Under the pieces are notes generated by a model. The model saw only the letters and a program-made list of their open reading frames with translations, was not told the DNA's origin and did not search any database. From contig SNWL01000009.1 in the NCBI GenBank assembly GCA_004362315.1, positions 248,001 to 312,000 on the forward strand: 64,000 bases of DNA. The letters run 5' to 3'. Positions 56,021-63,271 of this stretch are shown here, in pieces. The translations under genes and the position numbers were made by a program. The stretch's first letter is position 1, and every line of letters begins with the position of its first letter. The DNA is from Mycobacterium sp. BK086. Lineage in GTDB: Bacteria; Actinomycetota; Actinomycetes; Mycobacteriales; Mycobacteriaceae.

Positions 56021-56146
56021 ATGCTCGACTTCTTCTGCCTCTGGTGTGGCGATTTCACCTTCGAGACCATCACCTGCAATTCCTGCGGGGAAACTGGCGG
56101 CCAGTTCTCCAGCACGAATTTCGGCGACAGCACCGTAGCCGCCTGA
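56021..56146 (+). CDS. Possible 41-residue zinc-ribbon-like protein
   Basis: Reads MLDFFCLWCGDFTFETITCN then SCGETGGQFSSTNFGDSTVAA. Cys6, Cys9, Cys19 and Cys22 form a clean CxxC-N9-CxxC zinc-knuckle pattern. An AGGAAGG Shine-Dalgarno lies 11 bases before the ATG, and the third codon positions are strongly GC as in real genes here. The antisense frames at the same place have poorer codon use. Family not recognised; very small zinc-ribbon proteins can be regulators or RNA-binding. Confidence is limited by length. Confidence 0.5.
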   Translation: MLDFFCLWCGDFTFETITCNSCGETGGQFSSTNFGDSTVAA

Positions 56147-56223
56147 GACGCGGACGTCACGGGGCGGCCGGCGCTCAACGTTGACTCGGCTCAGTCCCAA
56201 TACGTCCATCGTGCGGCGAGCGA

Positions 56224-56258
56224 CGATCACGAAACCGGGCTAGCCGGTTTCGTGATCG
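56224..56258 (-). terminator. 15-bp perfect hairpin, terminator of the DUF6131 gene
   Basis: CGATCACGAAACCGG at 56224-56238 and its exact complement at 56244-56258, with a 5-base loop GCTAG. It follows the DUF6131 stop by 17 bases on the minus strand and may act in both directions. No clear U-tract, so rho-independent action is not certain. Confidence 0.65.
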
Positions 56259-56275
56259 TGCACTCCAGTAGCCCG

Positions 56276-56431
56276 CTAGAACCAGACTTTTCGACCTCCC
56301 ACCGGCCGTCCGGCGGCGCCCAGGATCCACAAGATAACGCCGACCACGACCAGGATGCCACCAATCGTGTAGAGGATCGACAGGCTGGTGAAGTAGCCGA
56401 TCAACAGGAGGATAACGCCGAGCACGATCAT
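56276..56431 (-). CDS. DUF6131-type 51-residue membrane protein (paralogue)
   Basis: Starts MIVLGVILLLIGYFTSLSIL and ends GRPVGGRKVWF: same length, same two hydrophobic helices and same RPVGGR tail as the protein at 33424-33579. An ATG 3 bases earlier is equally possible. It lies near the SigF-type sigma gene, with the ADH remnant between. Role unknown. Confidence 0.85.
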   Translation of the reverse strand: MIVLGVILLLIGYFTSLSILYTIGGILVVVGVILWILGAAGRPVGGRKVWF

Positions 56432-56543
56432 CATCGATCCGATCTCTAGATTGTTGAGCTGGTAGGTGACAAATTGCCGTATTGGCCAATATTCAAACCA
56501 GTTGCTGCGCAAAAGAAAGCGGAGCTGGCCGCGACACCGTCAG

Positions 56544-56806
56544 TCACGGCTTGAGGACTACTTTGAACGGCGCCATCCTGCTTCTTCCGAAAGGCGTCGT
56601 ATGCGTGCGGGCCTCGCTCAGCGGCACCGTGTGTGGCGATGCTGTCTACTCTTAACGGGTTGTCGTTCGCTAAGGGAGGCACGAAATCGTCACCCCACTT
56701 CTCGACGTTGGCTTGGCCCATCCGCAGCGGGATCTGCTTGTCGTACGGGGGTTTGGCGCCGACGTTGTGGCGGCACCGTAGGCGGCATTGTTCACAAACA
56801 GAGGGG
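56544..56806 (-). pseudogene. Remnant of a zinc-dependent alcohol/formaldehyde dehydrogenase
   Basis: On the minus strand, CEQCRLRCRHN (structural-zinc-lobe-like) is followed directly by PPYDKQIPLRMGQANVEKW, then PLRVDSIATHGAAERGPHAYD and AFRKKQDGAV. This is the C-terminal signature of class III-like Zn-alcohol dehydrogenases, which normally end KVVLKP. Here a single extra T near 56565 shifts the frame; the correct ending KVVLKP-stop is found in the next frame, with stop at 56544. The N-terminal catalytic part is missing and the Zn-lobe appears joined to the tail by deletion. Its 5' end overlaps the last codons of the SigF-type gene. Confidence 0.7.
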
Positions 56807-57682
56807 CGCTGGCGTGGGTGACGAAATTACCTCGTGCACAACGACTTTCCGTACGCGTTCTCTCGCCGCCGGCGCCGTTGATGGCTTGACAGAGTGCGGG
56901 GCAACCTCGGGCGGCAACGCTTGACTGCGGAGCAGTTCGAGGGTTCGAGAGAGGATACGTGAGACATGCATTTGCGAGATCCCCAGCTGCTGACCGATTT
57001 GGGTCTGGCTCATCTCGTTGAAGAAGCGGAGCGTCAGAACGGCGCGCTCGCGTTCGGGTAGCGCCTCGATCAGCGGGCGCACGGTCTCGACGTCGACCAC
57101 CTTGTTCAGCCCAGAATCAAGAAATCCCAACGTGTCTCCGGGCATCGTGGGCCGGCCGTCATGTCCTTCGATGTGTGCATCCGTTGACACGGTCCCGTAA
57201 TTGCGGCCGGCGATGATGGCTTCGACCACCGTCTCGCGATCTGTGTGCAGGTGATCAGCAAGCTCGGAAGGAGTCGGCGCGCGGCCGCTGCGCTGGGACA
57301 GTTCCTCGCGGGCCCTGGCGAGCTGTGATTGCATATCCTTAAGTCCGCGTGGGACTTTCAGGGCCCATCCACGGTCGCGGAAGTGGCGGCGCACCTCGCC
57401 CATGATCGTCGGCACGGCGAAGTGCAAGAACTCGGTCCCGGCGGTGATATCAAAACGGTTGACGGCGTTTATCAGGCCGACGCACGCCACCTGATAGAGA
57501 TCGTCGTAGTCTTCGCCGCGGCCTTTGAAGCGGCGTGCGACGTGGTCGGCAAGCGGCAGTGTCCGCTCGACGATGGCTTCGCGCTGTCGGTCGAATGCCG
57601 CGGTGCCATTTTCGAAGGTTTCGAGACGACGGAACATGTCGCCTACATCGGCATAGTCATTGGAGGGTTCAGTCGTGGACAT
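56792..57682 (-). CDS. SigF-type (group 3, SigB/SigF) RNA polymerase sigma factor
   Basis: A 296-residue stress/sporulation-type sigma factor. Region 2: RTLPLADHVARRFKGRGEDYDDLYQVACVGLINAVNRFD; region 3: GWALKVPRGLKDMQSQLARAREELSQ; region 4: ALPERERAVLTLRFFNEMSQTQIGQQLGISQMHVSRILSR. The last ~45 residues, rich in Pro and Val, run beyond the normal SigF end and into the ADH remnant, so the tail may be a late acquisition. No anti-sigma (RsbW) gene lies beside it. A GTTT-N15-GGGTAA promoter lies 66 bases upstream, so it may be autoregulated. Start at ATG before STTEPSND; GTG 6 bases earlier is possible. Confidence 0.92.
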   Translation of the reverse strand: MSTTEPSNDYADVGDMFRRLETFENGTAAFDRQREAIVERTLPLADHVARRFKGRGEDYDDLYQVACVGLINAVNRFDITAGTEFLHFAVPTIMGEVRRHFRDRGWALKVPRGLKDMQSQLARAREELSQRSGRAPTPSELADHLHTDRETVVEAIIAGRNYGTVSTDAHIEGHDGRPTMPGDTLGFLDSGLNKVVDVETVRPLIEALPERERAVLTLRFFNEMSQTQIGQQLGISQMHVSRILSRTLELLRSQALPPEVAPHSVKPSTAPAARERVRKVVVHEVISSPTPAPLCL

Positions 57683-58242
57683 CCGCACGTAGTCCGTTCC
57701 GCTTGTTCGAGTCACAATGCGGCTCGAATCTGAACCTGCCGTCGAGCTTACCCGTTGCTGCGCCGCGCAAACGTTGCCAAGGCGCTGGACTGGGTCGACG
57801 GCTCGGCATTCACTGCGTGTTTCTGGTGCCAATAACGCCGAAGACATCTGGCTCGCCACCATAGAGGTTGAGGACTGTGAGAACCTCCTTGACATAAACC
57901 GTGCGGCGCTCTTGGAGGTCACTGACGCATGGGACCCGCCTGGTATCCCCACCGTCGTTCTCGGGATATGGAATCCGGGGCTCCGAGCTGTTCCGAACTG
58001 GGTTCGTTCGGAGGCCGTGGCGTTCGCGGATCGAGATGGATGCGTCCGGCGCGTATCGCCAGGTGGAAGACCCGCTGCTGAGAGGGAAACAACAACTAAA
58101 CGCAGGTGGCGATTCGGGCCTGGAAGGGCTTGGGTGCCTGCGTAATACATTGAAAGCGGCGTGAGACGGCGCAGCGTTGGTGGCATACCTGATCGGGGCG
58201 GCGCATTCTGCGGGCAGCTCACTGCGTTGGCAAGACGGAGGT
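57683..58242. other. 560-bp region with no confident gene, contains a SigF-type promoter
   Basis: Between the SigF-type gene and the MarR gene. Short frames occur on both strands but none has a recognisable protein or good start. It carries the promoter at 57748-57772, and an 11-base string TGACGCATGGG at 57923, also found at the starts of fdrA and the diguanylate cyclase gene. Confidence 0.4.
57748..57772 (-). promoter_or_regulatory. Putative SigF-type promoter of the sigma gene
   Basis: On the minus strand GTTT (57769-57772), a 15-base spacer, then GGGTAA (57748-57753). It lies about 66 bases before the ATG and has the same layout as the element at 33105-33130, supporting self-regulation. 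Confidence 0.6.
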
Positions 58243-58719
58243 TCAGAACGCCTGGTTATCGATGTTGGCGCGTGCGGCGGCTTCGCCGCCGGCATCAGTG
58301 AATGCGGTCAACGCACGGACCAGTCCGTGCCGGTCGCGCTGCGGCATTTTTCGTACCACTTGTGCGATCTCGTCGCGACGATGCGCTGTGACTGCTCGTA
58401 CGACGTCGCGACCACGGGTGGTCAGCTCAACGACGAGTTCGCGGCGCGATTCCGGATGGGGTCGGCGATCGATCAAACCGGCGGCAACCAACCTGTCGAC
58501 CATTCGGCCGGTGGTGGACGGGGCGACATCCAGCAGGCCCGCGAGCGTGGCCAGATTCACCGGTGGACGTGTCGACAGGATCACCAGCGTGCGGAACTGA
58601 GGAATTGTGATGGTCTCGTCGACTTCGGCGATGGAACGCGCTGACATGGCTACGAGTAGTCGAGACGCGGTCAGCAGCGCATCAGTGACGGCATCGATCG
58701 AGTCCGCTGCATCTGCCAT
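58243..58719 (-). CDS. MarR-family transcriptional regulator
   Basis: A 158-residue winged-helix regulator. The DNA-binding part is TIPQFRTLVILSTRPPVNLATLAGLLDVAPSTTGRMVDRLVAAGLIDRR (about 38-86) and the wing is HPESRRELVVELT. MarR proteins bind small palindromes and release them on phenolic or oxidative ligands. It diverges from a nitroreductase-type gene over an RTTGC-N5-GCAAY palindrome; two further related sites lie in the next 4 kb. It may control this small island of redox and exported genes. Confidence 0.92.
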   Translation of the reverse strand: MADAADSIDAVTDALLTASRLLVAMSARSIAEVDETITIPQFRTLVILSTRPPVNLATLAGLLDVAPSTTGRMVDRLVAAGLIDRRPHPESRRELVVELTTRGRDVVRAVTAHRRDEIAQVVRKMPQRDRHGLVRALTAFTDAGGEAAARANIDNQAF

Positions 58720-58767
58720 GGTGTTCCCCTCCGGCGTATTGGACTCATTGTGCCAGTCACGGAAACT

Positions 58768-58782
58768 GTTGCATACTGCAAC
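58768..58782. promoter_or_regulatory. Palindrome between marR and the nitroreductase gene
   Basis: GTTGCATACTGCAAC: 6-base arms GTTGCA/TGCAAC around TAC. It sits 49 bases before the MarR start and 27 bases before the other start. Typical size and place for a MarR site. Confidence 0.6.
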
Positions 58783-58809
58783 TATGGCGCGAGCGCGGCA
58801 AGGCAGGCG

Positions 58810-59289
58810 ATGAGAGTTGTCAAAAAGATCGGACCACCCGCGGGCTTCCGGCGGGTTGTGTTCCGCCTGCCGATCTACCTCTACCGGTGCGGGCTGGGCG
58901 CCCTACTCGGCAGCCGGCTGTTGCTCTTGACCCATCGCGGCAGGCGCTCCGGGAAGGAGCGGCAGGTGGTCCTCGAGGTCGCCGAATACGACCGTGCCAC
59001 AGATAGTTATCTCGTCGCGTCAGGATGGGGTCCGACCGCCGCGTGGTATCGCAACATCCTGGACACGCCGGACGTCCACATTCAAGTCGGGCGGCGACGG
59101 ATGCTCGCAACCGCATTGCCGCTCACGAAAGAGGAAGGGGCCGAGGTCTTCGTCCAGTACGCCTCGCGCCATCCCAAGGCCGCCAGACGGGTTCTGCCCC
59201 GACTGATGGGCTACTCCGTCGACGGATCGACGGCCGACTTCCGCGAGGTTGGACGTCGTCTGCCGTTCGTGCGCCTGGTCCCGCGTTGA
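58810..59289 (+). CDS. Ddn-like F420-dependent nitroreductase family protein (DUF385)
   Basis: A 159-residue split-barrel protein of the deazaflavin-dependent nitroreductase (FDOR-A) family. RLLLLTHRGRRSGKERQVVLEVAEYDRATDSYLVASGWGPTAAWYRNILDTPDV is the conserved core: the RxxG/Lys region binds F420 phosphate and GWG...WYRN is diagnostic. Such proteins reduce quinones, nitro drugs or lipids with F420H2 and are membrane-associated in mycobacteria. ATG 58810 chosen because the upstream frame runs through the MarR operator. Confidence 0.92.
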   Translation: MRVVKKIGPPAGFRRVVFRLPIYLYRCGLGALLGSRLLLLTHRGRRSGKERQVVLEVAEYDRATDSYLVASGWGPTAAWYRNILDTPDVHIQVGRRRMLATALPLTKEEGAEVFVQYASRHPKAARRVLPRLMGYSVDGSTADFREVGRRLPFVRLVPR

Positions 59290-59303
59290 CCTTGCAGTGC
59301 TCG

Positions 59304-60386
59304 TCAGCTCGGACACTTGGCGTACCGGTTGATGAGCGCCTGCTCTTCGGGAATTGGCTTGTAGACCAGGGGATCTCGTGGTGTACAGCCGCCGACGGTG
59401 ACCGCCACGGGTCCGCGCGCGAAGCCGTTGCCGCCGATATGGCCGGACAACTGATCACTGGCGCTGTAGAGAATCGGCGCGGCAAGTTCGGCGACGATGG
59501 GCAGATGCCGGGCAGCCAGTTCTAACGCGGCCGAAACGTCGTGTGACCGGATCGTTTTTTCCGAGAACCACACCGGAGGGGTGGTCGACCAATTGATCCG
59601 CAATACGTCAATGTGTGGGATCGATTGGTCGGCATTGAGGCGCGTCCACACGTCGAGTTCGGCGGTGCTGGGAAACCGCCGCGAAAACGAGATCTCCGCG
59701 GGGTGAAGTTTGCCGGAGTGGATCGTCCATTCCATCCCGGCCAGTCGCAGGAAGTTTCTCGACAACATCCTGACGGCGTCGGCGAGCGTGGCGAAATCAG
59801 ACGGGTCAGGCAGCGAGAGGCGTAGCACGTTCGAATGGCCGGCTTCTCGCACTTCCAACGGGCCATCGGGGTGAGTGATCGTTGCCCGTAATTCCACTGT
59901 CGCCGAATTGAACTCGTGCCGAAGGTCCACCCAATCCCGTGCTTGCCCGATGATTTGATCGGTGTTGGCGATCGCCCGATTGCCACTGTCGACAGCGAAC
60001 ACGTTCCAGCCACGCCGCACATCCAGCTCCGCACGGTAACCGTTGAATGCGCCGCTCGCGAGAGCCGACAGGTAGTGGGAGGTGATTGCCGCGAGCTGAT
60101 CACCGGTAATGCCGTCTGACACTTCGACGCCAACGTTGAAGTTGACCATGTCCTGGGCCGGTCGGTCGTTGAAGGTATGACTGACGGTCTGCACGCCCGG
60201 CATGGCCGCAATCTGTTGCACTAATCGATCGACGGCTGGGCTGCGATCCGGAACCTCGGCGTCGCAGGCGCTCAACACCGCAGTCGCCAGAACTACCCCA
60301 GTGAGGGCGGTCGCGCGCGCAGCGCCGAAAGCCCTTTTGAACCAGGTCAATCCGCACAGGGACTGAATGGCATGGCCCAGCGTCAC
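59304..60386 (-). CDS. Lipoprotein of unknown function
   Basis: About 360 residues. A signal peptide ends in a lipobox LATAVLSAC, followed by a ~330-residue mixed alpha/beta region with MPGVQTVSHTFNDRP and SWSTTPPVWFSEK-like stretches and a C-terminal Cys pair (GGCTPRDP and AKCPS). I do not recognise a family. Start uncertain: GTG at 60386 gives a 41-residue leader; TTG at 60350 gives a shorter one, and ATGs at 60422 and 60449 would run into the upstream inverted repeat. It converges with the nitroreductase gene and diverges from the DUF3040 gene. Confidence 0.78.
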   Translation of the reverse strand: MTLGHAIQSLCGLTWFKRAFGAARATALTGVVLATAVLSACDAEVPDRSPAVDRLVQQIAAMPGVQTVSHTFNDRPAQDMVNFNVGVEVSDGITGDQLAAITSHYLSALASGAFNGYRAELDVRRGWNVFAVDSGNRAIANTDQIIGQARDWVDLRHEFNSATVELRATITHPDGPLEVREAGHSNVLRLSLPDPSDFATLADAVRMLSRNFLRLAGMEWTIHSGKLHPAEISFSRRFPSTAELDVWTRLNADQSIPHIDVLRINWSTTPPVWFSEKTIRSHDVSAALELAARHLPIVAELAAPILYSASDQLSGHIGGNGFARGPVAVTVGGCTPRDPLVYKPIPEEQALINRYAKCPS

Positions 60387-60433
60387 GATGCAACTGGAAA
60401 TGGCCTTCCCCCTCACTCGCATACGGCAACTAT

Positions 60434-60465
60434 TGCATAGTGCCACCATTGTGTGGCACTATGCA
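60434..60465. promoter_or_regulatory. 13-bp inverted repeat between divergent genes
   Basis: TGCATAGTGCCAC at 60434-60446 and GTGGCACTATGCA at 60453-60465 are exact complements around 6 bases. Each arm contains a half resembling the MarR-site core TTGCATA. It separates the lipoprotein and DUF3040 genes. Confidence 0.55.
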
Positions 60466-60511
60466 GGAGTCGCCGAGTTCGGCTCGGGTCAGACCGGCCA
60501 AGGGCTTCCAT

Positions 60512-60823
60512 ATGACACTTTCCAATCGGGAACAGCAGGCATTCGAGCAGATTGCCGAGGAGCTTTATGCCAAGGCCCCGCGGCTGGACCCGACTCGTGT
60601 CCGCGATCGCGCAACGGCACCGACTCGTCGGCAACGGATACTTGCCGGACTCGTCATGGTCGTCGGCGCGAGCATGATGATGGGCGCAGTTCTCGTTCCA
60701 AAGACAATCCCAGGGGGTCTGTTTGCGTTGGCGTTGCTCGGATACTGCGTGATGTTCGGTGCCGCCCTCCTGTGGTGTGGTAGGCCGTCACACCGAGATC
60801 GAGAGGTGACGTCATGTCAGTAG
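60512..60823 (+). CDS. DUF3040 membrane protein
   Basis: A 103-residue protein. LSNREQQAFEQIAEELYAKAPRL is the DUF3040 start motif, followed by a basic stretch and two membrane helices (about 40-60 and 65-85). ATG taken where the motif begins. Its end overlaps the next gene by 10 bases, so they form a pair. Function unknown; DUF3040 proteins are small actinobacterial membrane proteins. Confidence 0.88.
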   Translation: MTLSNREQQAFEQIAEELYAKAPRLDPTRVRDRATAPTRRQRILAGLVMVVGASMMMGAVLVPKTIPGGLFALALLGYCVMFGAALLWCGRPSHRDREVTSCQ

Positions 60824-61290
60824 GTGCCACGAACCGGACGCACCGTGACGGGGTCCGGCGCTTCATGACTGCGCTGGTGGCAGTTTCGTTGCCGTTGGCG
60901 GGTTGTTCGACCGGTGCTTCGACCCCGGTCGCAGGGCCCCAGTCATCGGCGGCGAAATCCACGTCGTCGGCTGGTGCGCTGGCCAACAGGCACGGCGAAG
61001 TGGGTGCTCCGACGGCGCGTGCTCTGGTTGACAAGCTGAACGAGGCGGGGTTTGCCGCGCCGAACCCGCTGGACACGACTGCGCAGGATTGCCGTGTGGC
61101 GGGCTGTGTGCAATCGGTGGTCACTGACACCGTCAGGGTCATGTCGTTCGCGACCACCGGGCAGGCGCAGATCTACGCGGCCAACCGAAACCTGTATCAG
61201 GTCACGACAATCGTCGTCGAGTTCGCGCCGCCGCTGACCCATTCGGATCAGCTCAGGTACCAGGTCGAAATTCAAAAGCTCGTCGACTAG
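60814..61290 (+). CDS. Lipoprotein of unknown function, small
   Basis: A 158-residue lipoprotein: signal TALVAVSLPLAGC with lipobox LAGC (Cys near 30), Ser/Ala-rich linker, then a compact ~95-residue domain with an internal Cys pair (DCRVAGC) that probably forms a disulfide. Start overlaps the DUF3040 gene by 10 bases, showing coupling. Family not recognised. Confidence 0.82.
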   Translation: MSVGATNRTHRDGVRRFMTALVAVSLPLAGCSTGASTPVAGPQSSAAKSTSSAGALANRHGEVGAPTARALVDKLNEAGFAAPNPLDTTAQDCRVAGCVQSVVTDTVRVMSFATTGQAQIYAANRNLYQVTTIVVEFAPPLTHSDQLRYQVEIQKLVD

Positions 61291-61367
61291 CTGGGATTCA
61301 CCATGCGGCAGCCATCGTCAACCTCTATTACGTCGTCGCCAATTGCGAAGGCGCAGGCGGCCGGTCG

Positions 61368-62546
61368 ATGAAGATTGCCATCAGTGGCGCGGGCGTGGCT
61401 GGGCCTACGCTCGCATATTGGTTGCATCGCACCGGTCATCAACCAACGCTGATCGAGCGAGCACCAGAATTTCGCACGGGCGGATACGTTATCGACTTCT
61501 GGGGCGTGGGCTTCACCGTAGCCCAACGGATGGGCATCGAGGCGGCCGTCCGTGCACGCGGTTACCAGGTGCAATCGATCCGCGCCGCCCGTGCCGACGG
61601 TCGCACCCGGGCATCCCTGGGAGTTGACCCATTCCGGCGTGCGGTCGGAGACCGATTCACGAGCATTCCTCGCGGCGATCTTGCCGAAACCATCTACGCC
61701 ACTATCGAAGACGATGTCGAAGCGATCTTCGGCGACAGCATCACCGCAGTCGAAGAACACTCCGACGGAGTCGGTATCAGCTTCGAGCGAGCCAAGTCTC
61801 GTGAGTTCGACCTGGTGATCGGCGCGGACGGTCTGCATTCCAATCTGCGCCGGCTCACGTTCGGGAACGATGAGGCCGCCGAACACTATCTAGGATGCGT
61901 GGTCGCGGCGTGTGTCGTCGACGGCTACCGCCCCCGGGATGACCTTGTCTACGTCACATATCCTCAACCGGGCCGAAGCATCGGCCGTTTCACCCTGCGG
62001 GATGACCGGACCATGTTCCTCTTCCTGATCCGATGTCCAGAACCGTACGCCTCGAGCGAGACAGCTCGGCAAAAGGCGTTGGTACGCAGCCACTTTGCCG
62101 ACGCGACCGGCGAATGCGCGGATATCCTCGCCGCGCTCGACGATGCCGACGATTTCTACTTCGACGTCGTCAGCCAGATCCGCCTCGATCGCTGGTCGCG
62201 TGGACGCACGGCCCTGATCGGCGATGCGGCGGCCTGTGTGTCATTGATGGCAGGCGAAGGCACCGGCCTGGCCATGACCGAGGCCTACGTGCTGGCCGGT
62301 GAACTGCAGCGAGCCCGAGGCGACCACCGCACAGCCTTTGACACCTACGAGTCCCGTCTACGCGCGTTCGTCCGAGGTAAGCAGGGAAGCGCCGAGAAGT
62401 TCCTCCCCATCTTCGCCACGCAGACTGCGCTGGGCCTTTGGATACGCGACGTCGTCATGACCGTTCTCGACGCCCTTCCGAGAGCCGACCTGATCATCGG
62501 CCGAGATCTGCGTGACGACTTCGAGCTACCCGACTATTCGATGTGA
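61368..62546 (+). CDS. FAD-dependent monooxygenase (PHBH family)
   Basis: A 392-residue class A flavin monooxygenase. GxGxxG FAD site SGAGVAGPTLAYWLHRTG (near 7), DLVIGADGLHSNLR (second, DG motif, near 150), and GDAAACVSLMAGEGTGLAMTEAYVLAGEL (third motif, near 285). It has no extra C-terminal domain. Similar enzymes hydroxylate aromatic, polyketide or antibiotic substrates; a TetX-like role is possible but unproven. A palindrome of the MarR type lies 42 bases after its stop. Confidence 0.94.
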   Translation: MKIAISGAGVAGPTLAYWLHRTGHQPTLIERAPEFRTGGYVIDFWGVGFTVAQRMGIEAAVRARGYQVQSIRAARADGRTRASLGVDPFRRAVGDRFTSIPRGDLAETIYATIEDDVEAIFGDSITAVEEHSDGVGISFERAKSREFDLVIGADGLHSNLRRLTFGNDEAAEHYLGCVVAACVVDGYRPRDDLVYVTYPQPGRSIGRFTLRDDRTMFLFLIRCPEPYASSETARQKALVRSHFADATGECADILAALDDADDFYFDVVSQIRLDRWSRGRTALIGDAAACVSLMAGEGTGLAMTEAYVLAGELQRARGDHRTAFDTYESRLRAFVRGKQGSAEKFLPIFATQTALGLWIRDVVMTVLDALPRADLIIGRDLRDDFELPDYSM

Positions 62547-62587
62547 ACTGCCCGGGTTGAGGTTTGCAGAACATCCGCCCGGGAACC

Positions 62588-62602
62588 ATTGCATATAGCA
62601 AT
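62588..62602. promoter_or_regulatory. Third RTTGC-N5-GCAAY palindrome
   Basis: ATTGCATATAGCAAT, perfect 5-base arms ATTGC/GCAAT. Same form as the site at 58768, but here it lies between convergent genes, so either it is a remnant or a transcript is unannotated. Confidence 0.4.
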
Positions 62603-62711
62603 AGTCGTAAGGCGGTGGTTGAGACGCTGATGTCGCGCTCATGCCGCATGTCAGGCAGTAGCGTGGTTACCTGATGCCGGGCCACTGTCGGGGGCTTGAA
62701 CGGCAACGTGA

Positions 62712-62990
62712 TTACTGCGTCCGGTAGGCGTCTGCTCGGCTGAAGACGCCCACGACCGTGACGCGGCGATGCCCATCGTCGATGCGGTAGATCACGCGAT
62801 AAGTACCTCGACGGGCACTGTGGCGATCCTCTAGTGGTGGCCGCAAACGCTTGCCGACCCGATGGGGATTGTCCAAAAGCGGTCCGGTGATGAACTCGTA
62901 GGCTGCGAACGCGACAGACTCCGGAAGGGTTTCGGTCAACTGTCGCCGGACGATCGGAGCGACGGTTAGTTCGTATCGCTGTTCGGTCAC
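62712..62990 (-). CDS. relE: RelE-family toxin
   Basis: A 92-residue mRNA interferase-type toxin (ParE/RelE fold) that, in RelE relatives, cuts mRNA at the ribosomal A site. ARRGTYRVIYRIDDGHRRVTVV is the hallmark C-terminal strand region; the RVGKRLRPPLEDRHSARR stretch matches mycobacterial RelG. It starts inside the antitoxin stop (4-base overlap), typical of a toxin-antitoxin pair. Symbol by family only. Confidence 0.9.
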   Translation of the reverse strand: MTEQRYELTVAPIVRRQLTETLPESVAFAAYEFITGPLLDNPHRVGKRLRPPLEDRHSARRGTYRVIYRIDDGHRRVTVVGVFSRADAYRTQ

Positions 62991-63271
62991 TTCCCGGCTC
63001 GACGCGCTTGCATCGCTGCGGCAAGTTGGTCTTGAGTCTCACCTTCGCCGCGGGCCAGTTGAGCATCGGCCTCGCTCAGCGCCCGTACCGCAGCTGAGTC
63101 GGACAGGACGGCGATGGTCTCCTCGAGTGACTCCAGATCATCGACAGCGAGAATGACCGCAGCCGGCCGCCCGTGGACCGTGACGGTGATCCGTTCGTGT
63201 TGCTCTCCGACCCGGGCCACCAACTCGGACAGGTGGGCTTTCGTCTCAGCCAACGAGCTGGTTTCGGTCAT
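62987..63271 (-). CDS. Phd/YefM-type antitoxin
   Basis: A 94-residue antitoxin: SSLAETKAHLSELVARVGEQHERITVTVHGRPAAVIL is the Phd/YefM DNA-binding domain; the charged C-terminal tail (LSEADAQLARGEGETQDQL) should wrap the RelE toxin. ATG at 63271 chosen; the longer frame lacks conservation with the family. It should repress the operon. A GAATAA/TTATTC inverted repeat (63344-63368) lies upstream. Confidence 0.9.
   Translation of the reverse strand: MTETSSLAETKAHLSELVARVGEQHERITVTVHGRPAAVILAVDDLESLEETIAVLSDSAAVRALSEADAQLARGEGETQDQLAAAMQARRAGK

Noticed and set aside
55925..56230. 101-codon minus-strand frame opposite the small CxxC protein
   Set aside because: Codon third positions are only moderately GC and there is no Shine-Dalgarno or recognised motif; the plus-strand CxxC frame fits better.
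57810..58295. 161-codon minus-strand frame upstream of the sigma gene
   Set aside because: Its end (VLTVLNLYGGEPDVFGVIG) looks protein-like, but most of the frame is Pro/Ser/Arg-rich, its start lies inside the MarR gene, and codon use is poor.
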